DNA of 64,000 nucleotides from Aquatica leii (lineage: Eukaryota > Arthropoda > Insecta > Coleoptera > Lampyridae): assembly GCA_035610365.1 (NCBI GenBank), contig CM069432.1, positions 75,086,520 to 75,150,519 of the forward strand, given 5' to 3'. Of the stretch, positions 12,960 to 22,024 are shown in pieces. Both the position numbers and the translations under genes were made by a program. The notes under the pieces are model-generated. The model did not search any database, was not told where the DNA came from, and saw only the letters and a program-made list of their open reading frames with translations. Numbering within the stretch: position 1 is the first letter of the stretch; every line of letters starts with the position of its first letter.

Positions 12960-13440
12960 TTGCTATACAGCAATATAAGACATATTCATATGTCCTGAAT
13001 AGTAGATAATTGTGTAGAAATGTGCTGTAAAATGACAAGTGAGAAGAACTATATCTACTTGTGTCAATCGCTTATGAAATTCTACGATTATTGCATACAT
13101 CTATTGCTAATTGATTATCTTCAAATATCGTTAGACATATATCTTGACTTTTAATTCAATTCAAGTAATTCAATAAGTGTCTTAACCATCAAGCCTCACT
13201 GACTGCCAAACTTAAAGTTATATATTTAGCTTTGGCGGATACTAACGCTACTGTTGATTGCAAAATGCCCATGACACTGTGTTGCCAAAAATTTCAAATA
13301 TACATCTGGCAGTTGACTTTTTATCAAACCCATTACCAGCCCAATCCAAATCTACATATTCTACAATAACATATTTTGCTACATTACTGCTATTAAACAT
13401 TAAAGATAAACCACAGATCTTTATTAGCACACGTTTGGTA
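12960..13440 (-). pseudogene. Ty1/copia RNase H relic
   Basis: Minus-strand translation shows the C-terminal RNase H of a copia polyprotein. VEYVDLDWAGNGFDKKSTA and FEIFGNTVSWAFCNQQ match the family pattern in which a DADWAG block is followed by KSTSGY and NTVSW. In another frame ALVSAKAKYITLSLAVSEA and WLRHLL follow, then an EDNQ-like block with CNNRRIS. The Glu of the usual TEAEY block is Lys here. Several stops and at least one frameshift occur. No reverse transcriptase or LTR is seen next to it. Confidence 0.75.
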
Positions 13441-13445
13441 ACGAC

Positions 13446-13925
13446 TTAAAATGCTTGATAATAATATACCGGGTGGGCAAATAAGAATGGTTTAGGAAAG
13501 CGGTCCTAAAAAATTGCTGTAAAATGTTTTCGAGCTCATAAGATTACCGCCAAGGGGCGTAGTGGTCATGCTTAAATAGAAAGTTGGGATTTTTTCCGTA
13601 ATCAACTTATTTAGGGGATATTCAAAATACATGAGGTATGATTCTTAAATAATTTAAAAACTTTTTTAATAGAAAATTTTTAATGTAATTTTAAAAATAA
13701 AGTAATATATATTATATCTAAATGTCAATTGTAATTATTTCTCCGGTTATTTTTAACGGCATTTAACAAACTTGTGGTCGTTAGAAAGTGTATTGTCTAT
13801 CGATAGCATTTTATACATTTTATATTTGAATAAGAATGAACCCTCTTTAGCACTTTATCTAAAATGTAAACCAATATCGTGATTTTTCTTAAAAAAATTA
13901 AATAGAATATTATGTTTTTTATACA
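13446..13925. other. spacer with one transposon-end-like motif
   Basis: ATACCGGGTGGGCAAATAAG at 13467 resembles the ends of common insect DNA elements, but no partner end was found. Nothing else is recognised. Confidence 0.35.
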
Positions 13926-15764
13926 GTGAATTAGAGAATTAAATACTTAGGGTTTTATTAAAAACCGCAATTAGATAACTTTTGTCTAACAGAAGTTATT
14001 AGAAAACAAAGTTGAAATTATAATTTTCTCATCTTGGAGACAAAATTTACAAAGTAGCCGCAAAAACAGGTCACCTGTGAAAATGCAGAATCAACATAAT
14101 ATGTCAAAAATTTTTAACTTGTCATTGCTGTTATTGTGTTTAGTGCCCACTACTGTTTTAGTCGAATTGGTTTTTTAGTTTTTATATTAATTGTTAAAAG
14201 TATTTTTTATAATGATTTTTACAAATGAAGAAGCATTTGACATGTTAGCGGTTTACTTTAAAAACATAAGAAATACAACAGTTGCTAGCAGAGTGTATGC
14301 AGTGCAATTTCCTGAAAGACGTTACCACTCTAGAAAAGTTTTTTTTCGAGTGGCTCATCATTTACGGACGACTAAAAATATGCATCTTTTTGTTTACCGT
14401 AGACAACGTAGAAGTCGTACTAAAGAAAATGTAATAAACGTATTAGCATATGTTGAATTCAATCGTCATATAAGTACTAAAGTAATATCTAGAGATTTGG
14501 AAATATGTCGAAATACCATTAGAAATATGATAGATCATAGGCAAGTTACTTACTATATATAAGTGGATCTCATTAGGTGCTGCATTATAATAATGAAAAA
14601 TGTAGTAAAAGACGGTTTATACCAAGCAAAAATTAATGTTAAAGAGAAAAGCTTATTTTTAATGTGTTTAAAATGAATGTTAATGTAACTCATGTAAAAT
14701 ATTCGTTTGATTTTAGGTTGCATCCATATCACATAGTCGTGCATCAAAGTTTAAATGCTGTTGATTTCGATCCACGATTAAATTATTGTAATTGTCTGTT
14801 TGCGAATTTTGTTGTCAGATTACATTGCATAGTGATAGTAATGGAATTATGCATTATTGGTCTAAAACAAATTCTTACTAAATTCATTTTTATTTTAACA
14901 AACCTCTAAACGGAGAACGATCTACAATTTTTAAGAAATGAATTGCCACTTCTTTTAGAAGACATATCTCTTGCAATTTGCCGTTAAAGTGTTTATAAAC
15001 CATTATAAATGCCAGGTGCATTTTTCTATAAACGTTTGAGAGTATTTAGACCAAAAATATCCAGATAGATGGAAAGGCCGTGGAAACTATCTATTTTATT
15101 GGCCAGCCAGGTCCCCAGACCTACCCAATCAGCAAGAAAACGTTTTTTTCATGTTTTAAAAACGTTACAACGTTTTAAAATAGTCGAAATAAAAAATGTT
15201 TTTCAAAAAAATATTTATGTTGCGTTTTAAAAATATTTCATTTAAACATTGATATTGAAATATTTTAAAAATGTTTTCTAAAACATTTTTTAGTAACATA
15301 AAAAACGTTTTTACTTTATTAGAAATCATACTTTTGTTTGCTTTCACCTATACATTTGTTTCTTTTATATTGTAACAAAAACACAATTATATAAAATTTT
15401 GTTACATATTATTAATAAATACATATTAAACCTTTTCGTTTTTTTAAAAACTTTCTTGCAAATTTGAATTAAGTACTTAATAACCGCGTTTGCGCAAAGT
15501 ACCAGTATCTGCGTGAAAAGATGGCGATTTTGTATATTATAATTGCATTATATTTTAAGCTTCAACGAATCAACAATTTCCATGGTATTACTCGCTATGC
15601 TGTGTAATGTATTGTTAGCGTCAGTTTAATCGTTCTAATTTGCGTGTACAATAAAACGTTCATTCTATGTACTTCATGATTTCCATTCTATGTGATGTTT
15701 TAAGGTTATCAAATTGATATGATGTTAGCCAAATGGGAGATTTGAACGTGCTCAATAACCAATT

Positions 15765-16355
15765 AATCTTGGTATGTAATTTTTTCAGCATTGACTACGT
15801 TTACACGAAAAAATAACATAGGTTTTAACAACATCGGTTTTATTAATAACGGTTTCCAACGGCTATTTACACGAACAAAACAAAGTGGCGTTATTAACAC
15901 CGGTTTAAAGTCTGTGACGTAAAACGGCGTTATAAACACATAAAACTACTACCAATAGTAAATAACGAAATTTACCATCGATATTTTAGTTTGTTGTTGC
16001 TGCAATTCGTTTTTTTAGAGTGCCCAGTTTCATCCATGTACCACGATTCACGCTTACTACTCATTTTTACAAAAATAAACCAAATATACAAAATAAAAGC
16101 AATAACAATTCCGTTGGTATGGCGATTAAAGCCGATGTTATATCAAAGAGTGTTTACACGTTTTCTAACATAGGCTTTAGTAACGCTACGCTGTTGTTCA
16201 ACAGGCGTAGCTTTACTAAAACCTGTTTTAATAAAACCAGTGTTAGCCTCGTTTACACGTTACTTTACACAGGCTTTAATAACAACGGTCTTATTAAAAC
16301 CTGTGTTATGTGGTTGTGTAAACTTACTCATTATTTTGTGAGTACAAAGTTTCAA
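15765..16355. mobile_element. 591-bp insert inside the TIR element, MITE-like
   Basis: Comparison with copy 2 (39219-40752), which lacks this stretch, shows an extra ~591 bp bounded by AATCTTGG at 15765-15772 and again at 16356-16363. Within it, GTTTACACG near 15800 and GTGTAAAC near 16315 are inverted, and repeated AACACAGGTTTTAATAA-type motifs alternate in both orientations, as in MITEs. The inverted ends start ~20 bases inside the direct repeats, so either the ends are eroded or copy 2 has a deletion. A 570-nt open frame overlaps its 3' part but resembles no protein. Confidence 0.6.
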
Positions 16356-16424
16356 AATCTTGGATTGTTAGTTGTTCTGGTTTCCGTTTTTACACAAAGA
16401 GGTAGTCAAAAGTTTTCTTATTTT

Positions 16425-16548
16425 ATAGATAATATCCTTCAATGTGGAGGAACGGCAACAATAAAAACAACCTTTATTGTTCAGGCCTTAACAACAGATA
16501 ATGGTTGTTTTTATTGTTGTCGTTTTTCGACTCTGAAGGATCCTATCC
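16425..16548. repeat. internal long hairpin of the CCCAATCA element
   Basis: Arms of ~46-48 bases (16425-16472 and 16503-16548), including GCAACAATAAAAACAACC and its inverse, surround a ~30-base loop. The same hairpin is at about 39868-39987 in copy 2, so it belongs to the element. A short open frame running through it in both copies is a by-product of the palindrome. Confidence 0.85.
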
Positions 16549-17558
16549 ATAAAATAGAAAAATTTTTAATTAATTGGAAGTTTTTGTGAGGATTATTATA
16601 ATTATTTCAATTAATATAAAGTAATTACATGAATAATGTTTGTTTTACTTTTATGTTAATGTGTTAATTTTTGTTATAGGTACCAAATGCGTTTACAGCC
16701 ACATGAAATTGAAGTATTTAGACTACACGAAGATTGTATTATTTATCTTTTGTAAGCATTTTAGGGCTGGTTCTATAATAATGGTATAAATGTCAGTTAA
16801 GTTATACTTAATTTGATTGTAAAATGCTGTCGTTATTGGTTAGTATAAATAAAACTAACAGCCAAATATGTCAGTATTTTAAAATTAAAGCAAGTATAAG
16901 TAAACTTACATTTATACCATGATTGTAAAACTGCCCTTAAGTATATTGCAATATTAAAAAAAAAACGTTGATTATACATTTTTTATACATTAATGTAACA
17001 TTTGTAAAATATTATAAATATATATAAATAATATTATAAATAATGTTTTTTAAACATTTTTAGAATGTTTTTCTAATATTGACTTTGCAACTTAATTCTG
17101 GCCATTAAGACGTTTTTGCAATGTTTTTAAAAATGTAAATATATCTTTTGTAAAATGTTGAAAAAAACATTTCAAAAATGTTTCCTTGTTGATTGGGTAA
17201 CTTGTCTAGATTTTTATTTATGGAGACGAGTAAAAGACTTTGTTTTTATCAACAGACCAACTACAAGAAACAATATAATCAAGAAGCTAAGAAATGCTAT
17301 CTAAACCATTTCAATGGCAGAAATTGAGACATTTGTTCAATCCACTCGTCAGAGAATGTTTTCTTGTATAGAAAATGATAGAACACATTTTAAACATCTG
17401 AGGCGACACTAACTATTAGTAATTTATAAAAATGTATGAGTTTTAACTTTTTTTCTTAATAACTTCTGTTAGAAAAAAACAATGAGGTATAATATAATGA
17501 CAAACGCTACCTAATTGTGGTTTTCAATAAAACCTGAAGTTTTTAACCCTCTAATTGT

Positions 17559-17658
17559 CTAACATGTCAAATGGTTTTCTATTTGTAAAAATCATATAAA
17601 ATATACTTTTAACGATTAACATAAAAACTAAAAAACCAATTCGACTAAAACAGTAGTA
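17559..17658 (-). repeat. inverted partial copy of the element's 5' gene region
   Basis: This ~100-base stretch just outside the right terminal repeat is the reverse complement, with small changes, of 14149-14248, which holds the leader and first ~12 codons of the transposase gene. Shared pieces include TGTTTTAGTCGAATTGG and TTTTAGTTTTTAT. It suggests either a second rearranged copy or that the true element ends lie further out. Confidence 0.8.
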
Positions 17659-17659
17659 G

Positions 17660-18520
17660 GTAAACTCGTAATTACGAGAGATGTTTTGTAAGTTATACTT
17701 GACTGAATAAAAATTAAAATAATATTATATACTTATTTCACTTATTTTTTGCAGTTAAAGAAAGATAACTAATCTTTAAAAAATCTGTAATACTAATCTC
17801 AATAACGTAGGTTATTTATAACGCCAACGTACGCCAATCAACGTTTTATTAGTTTATGTGCCAGTTGTATTCAAACTGAATTAAATTAACTGTTAATCAA
17901 ACACAAACTTGTTTTTAAAACAAAGAATCGTAATATTATGTGTTATAGTTGTTCATTTTAAATATTAAAATACTTTTTAGTTTTATTCTGTAATACAAAC
18001 AGTAGTATAATTGTATAATTATCTACATTTCAATCCTAGGTTTAGACTTAAAAAGTGCACATAATGGAACCACAGTACATTAATTTCAGATCATCCATTT
18101 AGTATATAGCCATGGTCTTTCATTGGATCAAGTCACATACTACCAGTATATCTACAAAATAAATGTTTTAAAACACTATTTCACTAATACTAAATATAAC
18201 TACTCGTACTGTGTCATTCTTATGGTACAAATTCAAATTAATTTTTCTTTTCTGTCCAATCGCGTTGTTAAGTTTTCACTTCACACGTGCAATTACTTAA
18301 CAAAAAAATACAAATCATTAATGACTATTAAGTAACGATGTACCACCTCTTTTGGAAACATATTTTATTTTATCTTAAAACTTTGTTTCTAGTTCACTAA
18401 ACTAGTCTCTTGCTACATACGTTGACAACTTATTGTGCGCGTGCTAGTCAATAAAGACATACGTTTTAAAAATCTAAAACCTTACGTTGCCTACCGATAA
18501 GTCATAAGACACCTCTCGCG
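17660..18520. other. AT-rich spacer
   Basis: No recognised coding or RNA gene. I looked here for copia integrase or reverse transcriptase that would link the copia relics on either side and did not find any. Confidence 0.4.
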
Positions 18521-18537
18521 ATTACGATTACGATGAA

Positions 18538-19377
18538 AAGATAGATCTGATAAAGATACCGGAAGTAGGTGTATCCGCCATTTTTAACAATTTTTCTTAT
18601 ATAATTTTGTACGAATGTAAATTATTCGAATTATTTTTATAGTTTCTTATCGAGACAATACTTCCTAACAATTTTTTCAAAAAAAATTTTTTTCTACCAT
18701 TAACAGTTTATTAGATATTTAATTTACAATTTAAAGTGAATTTCATTATATGATCTAGGTTCGAATCCTGCCTGCGACAATTTAAAAAAAAAATATTTTT
18801 TTTGCATAAGTTTACGTTCCAAGATCTCCTAAGTCAGAAAAAAATATGTTTGACAAAAAAATTTGAGTGTCTGTGTTTGTGTCTGTCTGTGTGTAACGAT
18901 GCACCCACGATAACTCTCGAACCAAAAGTCCTAATAACTTGAAATTTGGTATAGAGCTAAATTTTCATATTCTCTCGGTTTTATCAAAGGATAGATCTTA
19001 TAAAGATACCGGAAGTAGGTGTATCCGCCTTTTGTACGAATGTAAATTATTGGAATTATTTTTACAGTTTCTTATAAAGATAATTCTTCCTAACAATTTA
19101 TTCAAATAAATTTTTTTCTAACATTAACAGTTTATTAGATATTTAATTTATAATTTAAAGTGATTTCCATTATATAATCTAGGTTCGAATCCTGCCTGCA
19201 ACGTTTTTTTTTAGAAAAAATAAATAGCCGGTTGCACAAAAGTCTGGTTAATTGGCGATTCACTAATCGTTTTTAATACAAACATATCACTTCAAAGTGG
19301 TTTTATGACAACATAACCTTATAAAAATACATTTCGTCATCATTCCTTATAGGAAAGTCGTGTGGTGGCCACACCAG
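18538..19377. repeat. dispersed repeat family X, copy 1 (internally tandem)
   Basis: Two related units follow each other, about 18538-18780 and 18980-19200, joined by a segment containing CGAACCAAAAGTCCTAATAA. Each unit holds AGATACCGGAAGTAGGTGTA, then AACAGTTTATTAGATATTTA, and ends at a B-box-like GGTTCGAATCC (18758-18768; 19182-19192) followed by TGCC. A distal block with CACTTCAAAGTGGTTTTATG ends at GTGTGGTGGCCACACC (19360-19375). The same order of blocks recurs at 33425-34371. No coding capacity is seen and the class is unknown. Confidence 0.85.
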
Positions 19378-19394
19378 TTGATTTTGTTACTTTT

Positions 19395-20530
19395 TGAGTA
19401 CAAAACATGATTTATACGAGTCTTCAATGCCAGTTATCCACACTTTCAACTTGTAAAACATTTTCAATACTTCTCTAACTTGTACTTTGCTTGAATATCA
19501 TTTTATATAACTTGCCGTTTCTTTTAACCGTTGCTTTAATTTTACTATCTTTATCTATCAACTTGCATTCACAACTTGTTGTCTTAATATTAAGTCTTTA
19601 TCTAAAGCTTTTCCTACGGAGAAAAAAATTACTTGCAAGTTGGGAACATATAAAACATTTAAAAGTTTAGTTGTCACCTATTTTTAACCATTCTACGTTT
19701 TGACTATTACGGTTCTTTCTCCTTTGACATTCAAGAAATTTTCATTCTCAATTTTCACTTGTTTACCGGTAAGATTTGTATGCATTTTTTTAAATGTTTC
19801 TTTTTCTTTACACATGTGTTCAGTAGATTAATGCAGCTCAAGGACATTTACCACTCTGAAGATGCAAGTTGCAATGTCTTGCGAAACGTCAGTTTTCTTG
19901 CTACATGGTCTTGTTTATTGCAGTAAAAACACTTTGTGATATCTTTTTTTTTCTGTATTTGTGTGTTTTACTGATAATGCTAACGCCGTTGGGTTTGCAC
20001 TCGTATTTAATTTTTCTTCTTATATTCGCACTTTGCTTATAAATTGATGATGGAAATGATATTCTTTCAAAGTTTACTGACTCCTACGCTCTGACAAAAT
20101 GCTTATATGGAGTTGGTAACTTCATTAAAATCCTTGTTCATCATATTGTCTGTAATTTCTTAGCCCGCTTGTTTTAATCTTATTCTTATTTCTTCATTAT
20201 ATTACGATGCTTAGGTCGTTTGAAAAGTACTTTTGTTTGACTAACCCTTTGTCATATAATGAACACAGATTGTTCTACATTTTATGCGTCGTTTCACAAA
20301 CCAGAACATGCGTTCTTTCATTCTTTTTTATTCTTGCGGCACTCATTTTTTGTGCTTCACCATCTAGTTTATCCCATTCTTCTTGATTTTTTCCAGTAGG
20401 TCTCTTTATTATAGCACACACGATATCATACAGACTCCTGGGGTTTACGGTCAAGATTAATAGAAATTTCCATACTACTCAGTTTGTTCCGTTTTGTTTC
20501 ATAAATTGCGTTTGTGTTTCTATTTTTCCG
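19395..20530 (-). pseudogene. Ty1/copia gag and protease-region relic
   Basis: The minus strand, read across several frames, gives a copia-type Gag. A start region NGTN, VWKF near 20500 is followed by YDIVCAIIKRPTGKNQEEWD, then LDGEAQKMSAARIKKNERTH, CETTHKM, NLCSLYD (20240-20440). ILMKLPTPYKHFV lies near 20120. A zinc-knuckle start CFYCNKQDHVARK lies near 19900, lacking its last Cys. Then a protease-side block with LNVKGERTVIVK, LIDKDSKIKATVKRNGKLYK (near 19520) and DNWH appears. Multiple stops and frameshifts show it is dead. It may or may not belong to the RNase H relic at 12960-13440; no linking pol sequence was found. Confidence 0.72.
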
Positions 20531-20727
20531 ACCTGTTTTGTCCTATTTTTTATTATCTTAATCAAGGTTTTCTTCCGAAACCGTATTTACAATAATATAC
20601 ACCAGGTGTGACAGTTATTTAAAAAAATAACGTTTGGTTATTTGTAAATTAGGCTCATAATTTGTAGGTCATATTTTATGTAGATGTAGGAAAAAAAACG
20701 TTCCTAAACATATTATATATATGTATA

Positions 20728-21279
20728 TCTGTATATATAAAAATGTTATGTTGGTTTGTGTACGCTTCAAAAACTCAAAAAGTTCTGCACCGATTGAGTT
20801 GAAATTTTAACATGATATAAAATCCGCATCAAGGATTGTTTTTATCTATTTTTTGCATCAGTCAAATATATTACATTGTTTATTTACAAAAAAATTTGCA
20901 TCTGATTCTGATTATTATACAATCTGAATTAAATATTCACTTAAATCAAGAATTTTTGGTGTGATAGTGTTGTGATCGAACTGCGCCTTTCACCAAATCG
21001 TAAGTAGAGGTTATATTTTATATCAAAGATGGACAGTAAAAATATTATTAACTGACAGGCAAAATAAAAGGACTTATTATCATTCAAGTGAATTTCTAAC
21101 AGAAGTGAGTGGTTATATCTTTTTTATTACATCTAACACGTGGACGTAATTATATTATTTAGTAATTATATTATTTATTTTGGATTAACCTCACTTTTAA
21201 TGTATATAAATATAATTACATTAAATGTCAACCATTCAATCACAATGTGCCACTGCGAAGCGTGGCAGGGTACAGCTAG
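20728..21279 (+). mobile_element. non-autonomous Helitron-like element
   Basis: The 5' end begins TC after an A, with TCTGTATATATAAAAATG as its start. The 3' end is CTAG followed by T, so the element sits between A and T as Helitrons do. Ten bases before CTAG lies a small hairpin, GCCAC-TGCGAAGC-GTGGC, the expected rolling-circle terminator-like structure. There are no inverted repeats or target duplication. At 552 bp it has no RepHel gene. The body includes the CACCGATTGAGTTGAAATTT motif often seen in insect Helitrons. Confidence 0.8.
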
Positions 21280-21394
21280 TATATATATTTTTTAGTTATT
21301 ATAAGTTTGTCTTAATTGAAAATATTTTTGCTTAAACTAACTTGACGACTTAAGTGAAAACAAAAATGTGTCAAAACCAGAAATAAATACAACT

Positions 21395-21545
21395 ACAACA
21401 CAGCTGAAAAAAATAAAAATAAATAAATAAATAAATAGAATGTAAATGTAAATGTAAATATAGAATGTAGGTTGTAAAGGTAGCACGAACTAATTTGTAA
21501 GCCAAAGGCAACAAATAAAGTTAAACTTATATACAACACAGCTGA
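21395..21545. repeat. 13-bp direct repeat bracketing an A-rich 125-bp segment
   Basis: ACAACACAGCTGA occurs at 21395-21407 and 21533-21545. Between them are an (AAAT)n run, three TGTAAA units and a segment ending in an AATAAAG polyadenylation-like signal. It could be a short retroposed fragment with a target duplication, but orientation and origin are unclear. Confidence 0.45.
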
Positions 21546-21952
21546 TTTCAAGTTCGATAATTTTTATATTTATTATTAAACTTGTATTTTATCTGTTATT
21601 TTGGTAAAAAATATTGCAATGCTTTGAAGTTTTTGAAGAGGAAGATGTGGAAGAATTTTTTGGTATTAGTAAATACAATAACATCGAAAATTAATTGAAT
21701 AAAGTAAATAGTTATTGAGATTTATAAATAAATTAAAAATCTCATTATTTAAAAACCTATTCAAGAAAAGAATGTTTTGAAAATTTAGATTAACAAAAAG
21801 CAGTACCCAAGAAGTTTTTTTACAGGTAGAAGAGTGCTGTAGGATAAACGCAAATGAAAAGACAAGATGGCTACTCTTCGAACATATAATCTGACAATAA
21901 TGCACGTGTATTAAAATTATGTATTTATGTTAATAAACGTCTTGTGTAATGT

Positions 21953-21987
21953 AATAGTGAATACTTAGTCTGTTGAGACACGACACA
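21953..21987 (+). repeat. 3' end of the 5' LTR
   Basis: This 35-base block is the only part of the LTR that can be confirmed, because its twin survives at 25400-25435 with one difference (A/G). The sequence downstream, with TTGGCGACGAG, fits the primer-binding-site position of Ty3/gypsy elements. Confidence 0.75.
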
Positions 21988-22024
21988 GCATATTTGGCGA
22001 CGAGAAACGGGAATTGCTATAAGC

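Larger units (their letters stand above)
15124..17197. mobile_element. non-autonomous TIR element, copy 1 (CCCAATCA ends, TA target duplication)
   Basis: The ends are CCCAATCAGCAAG and, inverted, CCCAATCAACAAGG, followed by subterminal runs built of ACGTTTTAAAA-like motifs. TA dinucleotides at 15122-15123 and 17198-17199 are the target duplication inside the transposase gene. No transposase of its own is seen. A second, shorter copy in the opposite orientation lies at 39219-40752. Both share a long internal hairpin. TA duplication places it among Tc1/mariner-like or similar TA-targeting families. Confidence 0.9.
14212..17412 (+). pseudogene. DUF4817/HTH DDE transposase relic, interrupted
   Basis: The N-terminal frame begins MIFTNEEAFDML and continues through a helix-turn-helix region (VQFPERRYHSRKVF; FNRHISTKVISRDLEICRNT) ending at a stop at 14562. 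Further blocks follow in shifted frames: LHPYHIVVHQSLN, then DFDPRLNYCNC near 14760, HYWS near 14855, LPLLLEDISLAICR near 14945 and PDRWKGRG near 15063. The gene is then cut between the codons of PDL and TCLDFYLW by the 15124-17197 insertion. After it, TTRNNIIKKLRNAI and SCIENDRTHFKHLRRH complete the C-terminus, with a stop at 17412. Removing the insert and one TA restores the reading frame across the junction. Multiple other stops show it was already decaying. Confidence 0.85.
13926..17565 (+). mobile_element. Tc1/mariner-type element with DUF4817-like transposase, split by a nested insertion
   Basis: Imperfect terminal inverted repeats frame the element. The left repeat runs 13931-14004 and the right 17460-17555. 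They share ATTAGAG, then AGGTTTTATT and AAAACC, then CTAACAGAAGTTATTA about 60-90 bases in. Exact ends and the target duplication are unclear. The single gene inside is a decayed transposase. A foreign 2,074-bp element occupies 15124-17197, so the element itself would be about 1.5 kb. Confidence 0.7.

Noticed and set aside
16020..16589. 189-codon open frame as a protein gene
   Set aside because: It runs through a MITE-like insert and a palindrome, is absent as a unit from copy 2 of the element, and resembles no protein.
18750..18780. A fifth tRNA-like gene at the GGTTCGAATCC motif
   Set aside because: No acceptor stem, D arm or anticodon arm can be folded around it, and it recurs as part of a repeat.
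21666..21905. Minus-strand 79-codon open frame before the gypsy LTR
   Set aside because: No family resemblance; the plus strand of the same stretch is more plausibly decayed coding sequence.
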